From assembly GCF_018320785.1 (NCBI RefSeq), contig NC_054879.1, positions 46,302,198 through 46,366,197 on the forward strand: a stretch of 64,000 bases of DNA. The letters run 5' to 3'. The notes below the pieces were generated by a model. The model had not been told where the DNA came from. It made no database searches and saw only the letters and a list, made by a program, of their open reading frames with translations. Shown here one piece after another: positions 24,001 through 34,727 of the stretch. Position numbers and translations under genes: made by a program. The stretch's first letter is position 1; each line of letters begins with the position of its first letter. The stretch is from Cheilinus undulatus (lineage: Eukaryota > Chordata > Actinopteri > Labriformes > Labridae).

Positions 24001-26561
24001 GGATATATGAGATCTAAGACCATATATATGTGGACTAAGACACTGGTTATATGAGGTCTGAGACACTGGATATATGAGATCTAAGACCATATATATGTGG
24101 ACTAAGACACTGGTTATATGAGGTCTGAGACACTGGATATATGAGATCTAAGACCATATATATGTGGACTGAGACACTGGATATATGAGATCTAAGACCA
24201 TATATATGTGGACTGAGACACTGGATATATGAGATCTAAGACCATATATATGTGGACTAAGACACTGGATATATGAGATCTAAGACCATATATATGTGGA
24301 CTGAGACACTGGTTATATGAGGTCTGAGACACTGGATATATGAGATCTAAGACCATATATATGTGGACTGAGACACTGGATATATGAGATCTAAGACCAT
24401 ATATATGTGGACTAAGACACTGGTTATATGAGGTCTGAGACACTGGATATATGAGATCTAAGACCATATATATGTGGACTGAGACACTGGATATATGAGA
24501 TCTAAGACCATATATATGTGGACTAAGACACTGGATATATGAGATCTAAGACCATATATATGTGGACTGAGACACTGGATATATGAGATCTAAGACCATA
24601 TATATGTGGACTGAGACACTGGATATATGAGATCTAAGACCATATATATGTGGACTAAGACACTGGTTATATGAGGTCTGAGACACTGGATATATGAGAT
24701 CTAAGACCATATATATGTGGACTGAGACACTGGATATATGAGATCTAAGACCATATATATGTGGACTAAGACACTGGATATATGAGATCTAAGACCATAT
24801 ATATGTGGACTAAGACACTGGATATATGAGATCTAAGACCATATATATGTGGACTGAGACACTGGATATATAAGGTCTCAGACACTGGTTATAAGAGGTC
24901 TGAGACACTGGATATATGAGGTCTGAGACACTGGATACATTAGGTCTCAGACACTGGTTATATGAGGTCTAAGACACTGGTTATATGAGGTCTGAGACAC
25001 TGGTTATATGAGGTCTGAGACACTGGTTATAAGAGGTCTGAGACACTGGATATATGAGGTCTAAGACACTGGTTATATGAGGTCTAAGACACTGGTTATA
25101 TAAGGTCTAAGACACTGGTTATATGAGGTCTAAGACACTGGATATATGAGGTCTAAGACACTGGATATATGAGGTCTGAGACACTGGTTATATGAGGTCT
25201 GAGACACTGGTTATATGAGGTCTAAGACACTGGATATATGAGGTCTAAGACACTGGTTATATGAGGTCTGAGAGACTGGTTATATGAGGTCTAAGACACT
25301 GGTTATATGAGGTCTAAGACACTGGTTATGTGAGGTCTAAGACACTGGATATATGAGGTCTAAGACACTGGTTATATGAGGTCTAAGACACTGGATATAT
25401 GAGGTCTAAGACACTGGTTATATGAGGTCTAAGACACTGGTTATGTGAGGTCTAAGACACTGGATATATGAGGTCTAAGACACTGGATATATGAGGTCTA
25501 AGACACTGGATATATGAGGTCTAAGACACTGGATATATGAGGTCTAAGACACTGGTTATGTGAGGTCTAAGACACTGGTTATGTGAGGTCTAAGACACTG
25601 GTTATGTGAGGTCTAAGACACTAGTTATATGAGGTCCAAAACACGAGTACTGTACTTCTGCTCTTGCTACACAACAAACTGTTGTCTATGCCATTTTTTA
25701 CATTTTATTTTCATTTAACTTCCAGCTACAGTAATTTATTTTTATATAAAGTGATTACAAATACTGTTAATGACAGAACAAATACACTCCACACAATGAA
25801 TGTATATCAAGAGAGGCTTTTTTTTTAAATCATGTTTTCTTTGACTATTTCTGTTGATTAATGTTGACGCAGTATTTAATAATGGCTTTTCAACACGAAA
25901 GGGAAAATGTCAAGTCAGAAGTTTTCCTTCATAGTGTAGAGGGAATTTTGTAAAACTTTAAGAAGGCCTTGTTTCAGACTTACCCCAACATACCCCCCAT
26001 CGTGCATCACTCAGTGGACACACACTGCTGGGGGGCAGGACGTTCCTCACGGGGTAGTCAATGCATTGTTTGGTTGGTGAGCACCACAAACACTGAAACA
26101 CAAGGCAGCACAACAACACTGGGCCTATAGTCTGAACTTTAGCATTTATAGTCATGCATCACAAACAAAAGGCGGTTTTATTTCACTTACTGTCACATTC
26201 TTCAGGCATTCATCACAACTTGTGTTGGATCTCAGGGCACAGGGAACTGAAAAAGAGATAAGCAACAGTGATTTACACACTAGCCTCACAACTTAAGTTA
26301 ACTTTGCTTGCTGGAGGCTACAATAAATCTCTATATCAAGATGATTTACTTTGCTCCTGCGATAAGAAACCCCGTGTAGCTGCTCGTCATGTGACAGCCT
26401 CCTGACCTGACTCTAGACTTGAACAAAGCACAAAAGCATTAAAAACACAAACACTCACTTTCAGCTGGAGAAGGAGTAGATGTTTGCGCCTCTGTAGCTA
26501 ATATAGCAGAGTAGAAAACGAGTCCACAGATAAACACTAAACCTCTGTTAGCCCCTGACAT
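21038..26561 (-). CDS. pttg1ip: PTTG1-interacting protein (PBF), complete 7-exon gene
   Basis: Exons on the minus strand are 26459-26561, 26191-26246, 25984-26092, 23407-23509, 23003-23068, 21379-21425 and 21038-21081 (528 nt, 175 aa plus stop). The protein is a type I membrane protein. A signal peptide (LVFICGLVFYSAILA) is followed by a short S/T/P stretch and a cysteine-rich PSI-like ectodomain (CALRSNTSCDECL, CLWC, QCIDYP, CPLSDARWGVCW) with NTS and NVT N-glycosylation sequons. A hydrophobic helix (LIITMSVLAGIIIIAIFVCI) runs into a CCCKC palmitoylation-like motif, and then a highly charged coiled helix follows (KREDAKVERQNRARKARQ). The C-terminus is KENPYSRMDDH, where NPYSR matches the NPY-type/YxxPhi endocytic signal of the family. 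Length matches human PTTG1IP (180 aa). The family binds securin (PTTG1) and assists its nuclear entry. Every splice phase fits. Confidence 0.94.
21379..21425 (-). CDS. pttg1ip: pttg1ip exon 6
   Basis: The exon encodes RRTEMQLRHDEIRHKY plus one base. The acceptor is CTAACAG|GA and the donor TACG|GTGAGA. It matches the conserved RHDEIRKKYG segment of the family. Confidence 0.92.
21717..22775 (+). mobile_element. hAT element, GATCATCAA family
   Basis: The ends are CAGGGGTCATCAAGAAC and GTTGATGATCAGTG. There is an exact 8-bp duplication CCATAAAT at 21709-21716 and 22776-22783. The interior is a TTTTGCCACTTTTAACCCC array. It lies in pttg1ip intron 5. A truncated end of the same family is at 46216-46262. 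Confidence 0.88.
23003..23068 (-). CDS. pttg1ip: pttg1ip exon 5
   Basis: The exon encodes the basic helix GNKREDAKVERQ to ARQKE. The acceptor is TTTACAG|AA and the donor AG|GTCAGT. In human PBF this region overlaps the nuclear localisation and PTTG1-binding part. Confidence 0.92.
23407..23509 (-). CDS. pttg1ip: pttg1ip exon 4 (transmembrane segment)
   Basis: The exon encodes VNFQILIITMSVLAG to CCCKCERV plus two bases. The acceptor is TTTGCAG|TA and the donor GG|GTAAGC. It contains the single membrane helix and juxtamembrane cysteines. Confidence 0.93.
23900..25641. repeat. 1.7-kb minisatellite with two-type monomers
   Basis: The basic unit is 22 bp (AGACACTGGTTATATGAGGTCT) with GGTT/GGAT and GAGGTCT/GAGATCT variants. 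In the left half (to about 24860) it alternates with a related 20-bp unit (AGACCATATATATGTGGACT), making 42- and 64-bp higher-order repeats. The right half is pure 22-mers. It lies in pttg1ip intron 3. Long minus-strand frames through it are an artefact of periodicity. Confidence 0.95.
25984..26092 (-). CDS. pttg1ip: pttg1ip exon 3
   Basis: The exon encodes CLWCSPTKQCIDYP to DARWGVCW plus one base. The acceptor is TTTCAG|TGT and the donor GGG|GTAAGT. It carries the second half of the cysteine-rich ectodomain. The minisatellite lies just downstream in the intron. Confidence 0.93.
26191..26246 (-). CDS. pttg1ip: pttg1ip exon 2
   Basis: The exon encodes IPCALRSNTSCDECLKNVT (first base from exon 1). 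The acceptor is TTTCAG|TT and the donor ACA|GTAAGT. It contributes three cysteines and two N-glycosylation sequons of the ectodomain. Confidence 0.93.
26459..26561 (-). CDS. pttg1ip: pttg1ip exon 1 (signal peptide)
   Basis: The ATG is at 26559-26561. The exon encodes 34 residues, MSGANRGLVFICG to PSPAE, plus one base. The donor is GAAA|GTGAGT. The hydrophobic core of residues 8-22 is a clear signal peptide. Confidence 0.92.
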
Positions 26562-26700
26562 GGTGAAACGACAGAACACCACCGAAAACAGCGAAGAAGA
26601 AGGAGAAAGTAACGGCTGTGGAGAGAGAAGGGCTGAAAGGAGGACCTCCAGTTAACGAGGTCTGACGTCATCAACTCCTGACGGTGGTGTCAGTGAACAG
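26562..26700 (-). promoter_or_regulatory. pttg1ip promoter region with perfect CRE
   Basis: A full palindromic cAMP-response element TGACGTCA sits at 26663-26670, about 100 bp upstream of the ATG, with a TGACGG half-site 13 bp further on. CREB/ATF binding is inferred from the motif only. Confidence 0.5.
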
Positions 26701-27059
26701 CTGCAGAGTGACACATCTGTCTGCACACACGATTGAAAGGGTGGCGTATTAAAGCTGTTAGACACGTTACAACAAATTTACAACTATACTTCTTCATTAA
26801 GCTCTTCATGTAAAGTATGGATGCAGAGTTTTACACATATCTTCGTTTTTTAAGCGTACTATATGGCAAGATAAGGAAAGATCACTACATAAGGATCCTG
26901 ACTATTTCTAACAGGCTGTAAAAAAAACTACACGAGGGGATGTTTCTCAACTGGTGGGTTGGGACTCAAAGTGGGTCTCTGAACAGTTATCAGTGGGTCA
27001 CAAACATGCATGCAAAACAAAACTGAGGCAAAGAGTCTATGAACTACGACGGAATATTA

Positions 27060-27190
27060 GGGCCACACCAAGAGAAAAAAAAAAAAATTTTTTTTAGACA
27101 TTACGAGAATAAATTCATAATATTACGAGACAAAAGTCGTAATATTACGAGAGTAAAATATTACAAGAAAGAAAGTCTGCTGGGGCGCCG
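27060..27190. repeat. TTACGAGAATAAA-type repeat fragment
   Basis: Repeated (T)ATTACGAGA motifs at 27100-27165 form short direct repeats next to an A-run and T-run. It looks like the end of a dispersed element; the family is not recognised. Confidence 0.4.
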
Positions 27191-27197
27191 CCTCCGT

Positions 27198-27740
27198 TTA
27201 AATGAGCAATGTTGAGCATCTTGTGAAGCTATCGGTCTCACAAATAAGGAAATACCTCATCTTCTGGCACATCAGCATCAAATTATTATCAGAATCAGAA
27301 CAATACTCCGTCATAGATCCGGTAACACCATGGTCATTGAACCAGCTTTTGGTACCTTTGGCAGTCTGGGCAGGTGCCAAGTCCTGCTGGAAAATGATAT
27401 CAGCATCTCCATAAAGCTTGTCAGCAGAAGGAAGCATGAAGGTCTCTAAATGTCCTGGTAGATGGCTGCGTTGACTGTGGACTTCATAAACACAGTGGAA
27501 AAACACCAGCAGATGCCATGGCAGCCCAAACCATCACTGACTGTGGAAACTTCACACTGGACTTCAAGCAACGTGGATTCTATGCCTCTCCCCTCTTCCT
27601 CCAGACTCTGGGACCTTGATTTCCAAACGACACGCAGAATGTACTTTCATCTGAAAAGAGGACTCTGGACCACTGAGACCACAACAGTCCAGTTCTTTTT
27701 CTCCACAGCCCAGGTAAGACGTTTCTGACGTTGTCTCTAG
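27198..27740 (-). pseudogene. Decayed Tc1-type transposase fragment
   Basis: Minus-strand frames contain LFSDESTFCVSFGNQGPRVW, then SVMVWAAMASAGVF, then IFQQDLAPAQTAKGT and WFNDHGV in the order of the Tc1 DDE catalytic domain (second D in FSDES, third in QQD). Stops and frame changes separate the blocks, and the termini are missing. It is not functional. Confidence 0.85.
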
Positions 27741-28185
27741 TTCAGGGGTGGATTGACACCAGGAATGTCACATTTGTAGCCCATGTCTAGGATTGGTCTG
27801 TGTGCGGTGGCTCTTGTTTTAATCATTTTTAAAGACGCCAGCAACGACCCCCTTCCTGCTTCCACATTTACCCTGCAGCTCAGAGGATGAAATTAGTCTG
27901 TGCCTCCAGAAGATGGCAGTTTAAGAGTGGACAGATGTTTTGAATTGACTTTACAGCTCTGTTTATGACATGCAGCCTTTACTCTGGAACAGTGGCATTC
28001 ACATCTCTGGCGTAGTGATAAGAAAACAATCGCAATTACTTTATTTTTACAAATGCTTCAGCCCTAGTCTGAAAATGGATTTTAAAGGACTGAAAGTACT
28101 GTCTTTGTAATGTTTTCACAGAGGAAGAGATTTCATGATCTTGTTGCATAAGTAGAGAACTTTTAAGTAAGAAATCTTCACAGAG

Positions 28186-28745
28186 TCTGGATCCAGGAAT
28201 TTTTTTAAAGGATCCTGTTTTATTGGGAGATAGGGCTGATGGTGGAGGTCTGCGCTGTTACCACTTGACACCAGGATATGGCGGACATGAGTAACATCAA
28301 TCCCAGTGGCATTTTTTGGGTGTGTTTCTATTGAAAGTTTTGGAGTTTATAGAGTTTGAAAGACCCACGCCCGGTCGAGGAAACGAGTCGGAGCATAACA
28401 GAGAGAAAGACAGTGGATTGTAACAAGAATACTCACAATGCTGGGCGGAATAGAGGAATATTCACTCTCTGCCATGACTTCCAACCGTCCCATGAAACCA
28501 TGGGTGAGACTGTCAGTACATCTGTTGGCACCAGCAGGAAATGCTTTCTCTGTGCCAATCCACACTTAGTGAAGTCAATGCTTTACCTCACTGTGTTCCC
28601 ACCCCACCAGGCAAGAAAGGAGCAATTGACGAATGCCGTGGTGGGGGGCACATGGGGACGGATCCAGGAATATCTTTAAAGGATTCTTCTCCATTGGGAG
28701 GTAGGGCTAATGGTGGAGATCTGCGCTCTCTGAGCGCTTTTCTAG
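28186..28745 (-). mobile_element. Dispersed repeat with terminal direct repeats and small ORF, copy 1
   Basis: On the minus strand it starts CTAGAAAAGCGCTC. About 90-bp direct repeats (marker AGCGCA...CCTATCTCCCAATA) recur 471 bp apart (ends at 28256 and 28727). Between them lies a 72-codon frame at 28347-28565. It is homologous to 57726-58453. The class is not recognised. Confidence 0.6.
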
Positions 28746-29162
28746 TTTGTCCTCTATTTGTGTTTCTCCCAATAAAACCCCAACAGAAAGCGCTTTGGAT
28801 GAAGAATGATTGTTTTTCAAATGATCGTCTCCATTGTAAATCTAACCTCTTCACAGAACATTTTAAATTTTATACATTGCCAAATACAGTGAAATAATGT
28901 TCCTCTACTTTCCATGCATTTAATACAGATTTCTGGTACATTTTTGTTGTATTTATTTAAATCAGCTGATGTCACATAAGTCGGCATTAACCATTTATAT
29001 TGTAACAGTTTTAAACATGTATTTATAGACCTATGTGGGCATTAGCACTAACTTCTTTCCAGTCTTCATCAGAGATTCCAGATTGCACATCCTCTTTCCA
29101 GGTATTTGATTTAACAGTCTGAACTCTCAGCTGAACTAGACACCAGTAAGTTGTAAAACTTA

Positions 29163-29446
29163 AGGCCCGAACATACTCGAGCGTACTGTGAGTGGAGCGG
29201 AGTCCGCACGGAACATCCGCAGTCATCAGAGCTTCCATAGTCGAGCGCGCTGCCGTGTAGTAGTTTCCTGTGAAATTTCCATGAAATCATGTGATGTGAA
29301 AAATACATGCCTAGCAGTGTTTTGTGTGACACCAGTACGCAGAGCAGAGTCCACACGGTTGTAAAATTTGAGCTTTGCGTGCATGGGCCTTGCGGAACTC
29401 CGCGGAGTCCTTCCCACGTACGTTCCGTGCGAGTATGTTTGGGCCT
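29163..29446. mobile_element. PIF/Harbinger-like MITE
   Basis: The inverted ends are AGGCCCGAACATACTCG and CGAGTATGTTTGGGCCT. The target duplication TTA lies on both sides (29160-29162, 29447-29449). It is 284 bp and GC-rich relative to its surroundings. Confidence 0.75.
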
Positions 29447-29512
29447 TTAGATATGATACCTTTTATTTTCAAACAGTCCTTCATTGTTGTTTATTTTCTA
29501 TTGTTGAGGATC

Positions 29513-29726
29513 GTTTTTCTCCTGAGTGGGCGTGGCTTCAGCTCATTCACCAGACACGCCCACACCATCCTTGAGCAGAATTCACTGGCTCATTTTTCAT
29601 GATTTTGAAGCTAAATTTAAAAACTTGGAGATGTTATATCTGACTGAAATTTAACCTGGGGGTTCATAACACAGTGACCTGCCATACAACAAACCTAAAT
29701 ACAGATTTATTTTCACTTTACAGGGT
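29513..29726 (+). mobile_element. Partial TTAA MITE (AGACCCTGTAAAG family)
   Basis: It is collinear with the right part of 32482-33230 (GAGTGGGCGTGGCTTCAGCT) and ends CACTTTACAGGGT. The left part is missing. Confidence 0.65.
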
Positions 29727-29829
29727 ACTTCTATGTTTGGCTGATGGAGACATTTAGATCTACAGTGAACACAGATGCACTCACTTTAACCTCAGTGATA
29801 AAAACGGAGAACAAACCATCCGAAAATAG

Positions 29830-31142
29830 AGTTTGAAATACAATAATTTATTAAAGCATCTTTAAATTTTGTTATAAAACATTGTCTGATTTTTCTTTGA
29901 CAAAACAATCAGAAGTTTCAGAAATACAGTCATCGTCATGGCAACGTCAGTCTCTGGTGTGGCCGCCGGCAGCTGACCAGGTTGCCTTAGTGAGTCTGAT
30001 TGAAAAGCAATGGAAGACAGTGATGCGATGTGAGGTAAACGCTAAGATCATTATGTCATGAACTATACTATCAGGTGACTGGTGTTGAGTCCTTTCCTGG
30101 ATATTTACACTGACAAGAGCGATATTGTAAAGGGAATTGGCAAGTTTTGGTGTTGGGCTCGACACACTGTATGTTGAAAAAGCAGGGCATAAAATAAAGA
30201 GAACAGTAACTTATAAACAGCGGATTTAAATTTCTGCACAAATGAGGAAAAACACTCAGAAAACAGCATCAATACACTTCCAGCAGGCTGTTCATCTCAG
30301 TCTGCTTCAATAAATAAATACCCCGCCCTCACATGGTCGTCACTTCACAGTAACACAATCTTCAGACAAACATATCCTGCTCGTTTCTACTAACACATCC
30401 TCGATCATCGGTTACAAAAACAATCAAACAAAGTTAGCACACTAACAGCTCTACATAACGTACGTGTTCTAGGATGTTTCACTAATGCAGTGGTTATTAA
30501 CATCTTTGTTTGCATTTATTTGACTTCTAAGAGGCAGGTGTTTCTCTTTTTAATAAGAGCGCACCAGATGAATGGCACCAGCAGAAGCTGCAAGTCCCGA
30601 CAAAGTGTGTATTCAACACGTGAAAGGCAGCATCTGCACTGGAGTGTGTTAGTCCAGAGGAGCGAAAATAAACATTTGAATAAGGCAAGATTCGAGAGAC
30701 AATCTCCCTGTGACAGTTATTATTAACCTGAGGGAATCTCCAATCAGGAGAACATTCATTACAATGGGGGGGTGAAAAAATTAAAGCATATATTTTGGAT
30801 CCATCTTCAACAAAAGCAATGGCTTTCAGTGTGGGAAGTTCAAAAGCTCTTTTTCAGATGTGGGTGTCTTTTTGAATCGAGACATGTAAAATGTTTTTCC
30901 TGATATTAAAAATAAAAAAGCATAGAAGATACCTGAAGCACATTTCAAGTAAGTTATGAGACATGACCAGTGTAACTAATGCAAACATTGTTGAAGGGAA
31001 GGGACACTTTAAAAGCTTTAAATGGTTTCAGATGCATCAGAGTTCCCACTTCGCTGTAAGAAGTCCACACGTCCACATGCTTGTTTCTTATTTTTGTCCC
31101 TGTGGACCGTAGTTGAGTTCATCATGAGTGCTGTAGCGCCCA
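29830..31142 (-). other. Likely 3' UTR of myo10
   Basis: These 1.3 kb after the stop are largely free of recognisable elements. They end near a minus-strand AATAAA at 29847-29852 in an A/T-rich context. The extent is inferred. Confidence 0.5.
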
Positions 31143-31247
31143 TCACCTGATCCAGCTAGCTCCGTAACTAGACACAGACTTCACACTGCAGCGTTTCTTC
31201 ACAATCATGTTGATGTAGGCTTTCATGATCTTTGTGATCTCTCCAAC
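31143..31247 (-). CDS. myo10: myo10 last coding exon
   Basis: The exon encodes VGEITKIMKAYINMIVKKR, then CSVKSVSSYGASWIR and TGA (31143-31145). The acceptor is TTGGCAG|GTT. It matches the LMKAYISMIVKKR helix that closes the human FERM domain; the last 15 residues vary. Confidence 0.94.
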   Translation of the reverse strand, partial: VGEITKIMKAYINMIVKKRCSVKSVSSYGASWIR

Positions 31248-34200
31248 CTGCCAATGATGACATGAAGCAAACTTTTAGACGTGCACAATTTTTCCACAAA
31301 GAAATACAAGTGCAGAAACAAAAGAGACACGAAGGACAGCAAACTAAGATAAGATCGGGTAATTTAATCTTGGAATAAAAACTCCAGGTTATGATCTTCA
31401 ACACTTGTGAGTTAGATAAGAATTACTTTGAAAAAAAGGAAAAATCCTGAGCACAGAGTTCTGTGTTTAGACTGGGTTACAGGGGGAAACAAGAAAATTA
31501 TAAAAAGAGTCAAACAAAACATTTCTACAAGAAAGTTAGCAGCGTTTTTAAAGTCAACGCATTTTTATTTTTTGCAAGAATACTGTTCACCAAAAATATA
31601 AATCATAATCAAACATCAAATATGCAATTCAAAGCAGCTGTGAGCTAGTTTGTGGTGTTTTAGTCGCCCCCCGTGGGCCAACTAAGTCCTCTTTTTAGCA
31701 CTGCAATACTTTAAAGCAGGGCTTCTCAACCTTTTCAGCCCGCGACCCCCAAAATAAAGGTGCCAGTGACTGGGGACCCCCACTGTACCTGAAGGTGGTT
31801 AAATGCAGCCATGCACATTAAAAACAGAATTAAAATACGTTAAAAATAGCTAAAATTGGTTAATAATGGCAAAAAATGGTGTAAAAAGGTGGTGAAATAA
31901 GATTTTAAAAGTAGCAGAAATGGATTATAAATGCCAAAAATAAGATAAAAGTGGCAAAAAATAAACAAAAAATGGCAAAAATGGGCATATCAAGTGGTAA
32001 AAGGGGATTGAAAAGTGGCTTAAATGCCATTTAAGTGGCAAAAATAGGTGGATATTGGTGAAATGGGATTAAAATTGATATAAACTGGCAAAAAAGGCAG
32101 AAAAGGTCAAAAACTGGCAAAAACGTGGTTTTAAAAGTGGTAAAAGGGGTTAATAGTGGCATTAATGTGGTAACAGAGCCAACAATAGTCAGAGAGTTGC
32201 AAGAATTGGTTTAGAAGTGGCAAAAATAGGCAGAAGAAAGTGGTGGAAAGGGTTTAAAATTGACAAAAAAATGGGTTTTAAGTTGCAAAAATATGTTAAT
32301 GTGGCAAAATTGGTGGTGAAAAGGTGATAAAAATTGGTTGCAATTAGGCAAAATTGGTGAAAAGTGGCAACAGTGTAATTAAAAAATGTCCTTAGTTTTT
32401 TAAGGCATCTGGAGACCCCCTCTCAGTGTCTCGCGACCCCAAATGGGGTTCCGACCCCAACGTTGAGAACCCCTGCTTTAAAGACCCTGTAAAGTGAAAT
32501 CCAATTTTTTTCTTAACACTCTAGATACGTTTGAATCTGGTTGCTGTAAACATGTGAAAACACTGAGATCTACATGTGACTGAATTCTGGATTTAGACCA
32601 TTAGAAAGTTATTCTCCTCTTTCCTGGCTGGGTTTAATGTGGGTGGGGCTAATATGTGAGCTGGTGATGTCACCAGCCCACAGTGGGGTATAACCCCGCC
32701 CCCCTAACGCTACAATCTAAAATCACAGAGCAGTTCATCTCAGTCCAGTCTGTTGTTAGCTGATGTCACTGCCTTTATTGAAAGTTAACAGTCAGTTAAA
32801 TGCTGTTTTTTTCTTCACTGTGAGGTAAATTTACCAAATCTATCAGCCTCAGTGGTCTATGGATCATTGAAAGCATCAGAACAGAGATTTGAGACAGAAA
32901 ACAGACTTTGTCTCTTCTCTGGCACAGAGCCAGGCAGCTGTGCTCTGATCATGAGGTCAATGTAAGGTCAGGGGGCGGGGCTAATGGATTGAGTGCTTTC
33001 CTCTATTCATATTGAAGCTTCCGCCAGAGTGGGCGTGGCTTCAGCTCATTCAACAGACACGCCCACATCAGCCTGGAGCAGATTTTACCGCCTCATTTTC
33101 ATCATTTTGAAGCTTAATTTAAAAACTTATGGATGTTTTATCTGACTAAAACTTGACCTGGAGGTTCACAACACAGTGACCTGTCATACAGCTAAGCTAT
33201 TTACAGATTTATTTTCACTTTACAGGGTCTTTAAAGTCTGTATCTGGATCAGAGGGATCCTATCCAGCCTCTCTTTCAAATAGCTGGGATAAAAGTGAGC
33301 TGGGTTATGGGATCCTTAGTAGAATAAAGCAGATAATCAAATCCAGGTCATGTTTATCTGTTAACCATCTTTTGCACAGCCGGGGCCAGTTAGGAAATAA
33401 AAGAGATCAACCTCCATCCTCTTACTTCATGACACTATCAAATATGTTTAATGTTTATGTACCTGTGGTGTTTCAAAGAACATTTCTCTCTCATCCACAG
33501 TGATCTTGAAGGTGCACGGCTGCGGAGCGCCAAAGAAAATGATGTGTTCGTACGGGAACGTGTCCAGAGGCTTTGGCTCTCCTCTCTTGTAGACGGACAC
33601 ATTTTCAGCGCTCACACTCAACCACAGATCATGAGGGAAGCCTCCTTCCCTGCACTGTAAAAACACAAACAGGAGCTGTATGAGCATCATTCAGTGCAGG
33701 AGTTCCCAACATTTTTCCCTACTTGTACCCAGGAAAAGATGAGACAGCCCCATCCCAAGACTCACACAAAAACGTGACACACTGCAGTCAAAAACTGGCA
33801 TTGATTTTAATTGTTTCATTGGTAAAACCCTAAGAAAACTTACAGTTCTCTAACCAAAAGACCTTTGCAATGTGCATTTTTTGTCCTGCTTCCTGGTTTT
33901 GTTACATCTTCTGTCCTGTCTTAGGCCCAAGCTCTGCCACTTTTTATTAAATATATCTGACCCAAAAATCTCTAGACTTTGGGTCACAGTTCTTCTTGAG
34001 GAGTTGATGGTGGGTCTCAATCTTTTTTTCCTTAGGGTCCCCTCACTCATATCTAAGAAGAGCTGAGCCCCCAAAGACCCACTTGGAAAAAATAGACATC
34101 AATTTTAATTGTTCTAATATACAAAATCCAAACACGGTTGGCCTCCGTACACTTTATCCCTGACAAAAGATCTATGTATAAATTATCTATTGTCAAGACA

Positions 34201-34687
34201 GCGTATTAGGGCCACTTTAGAAAAAAAGAAGAGATTATGTTCATCTTCAAGGAAAAAAATCTCAAGATTAAAAGTTAATTTATGTGAAAAAAATAAAATG
34301 TTACTATAAAAGTCCCAAAACTTTGATTTTTTTCAGATAATAAAGTAAAAAATCCAACCACTGATTTCAGTTTAGCTTCTTGTTGAATTTTTAGTTCATA
34401 CTGTTGTAAAATAACAATTTTAAAAACTTTAAATTTTTAGTTTAAGTGTCAAAATTTAACACTTTAAATTTAGATTTTTTCTTTTAAATTTCCACCATTT
34501 TAAATGCTGGAATTCAGGGTTTTTTTTGTTCGTAGAAATATACAATATACAGAAGAGGATTAGGGCCAATGGTAAATAAAAAGACACACAATTTTTTTTA
34601 ACTTGGAAGAAAAAAAGGTCAGAATTCTGATTTTTGTTCTGACAAGTAAAAAACAACTCTATGTTCTCAAACATTTTTATTTGTTTT

Positions 34688-34727
<40 letters not shown>

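Noticed and set aside
24192..24467. 91-codon minus-strand open frame in pttg1ip intron 3
   Set aside because: It lies wholly in the minisatellite; the open frame and repeated peptide come from unit periodicity.
26940..27000. hAT-like end (CTCAACTGGTGGGTTGGGAC)
   Set aside because: Only one end is visible and no partner or target duplication was found.
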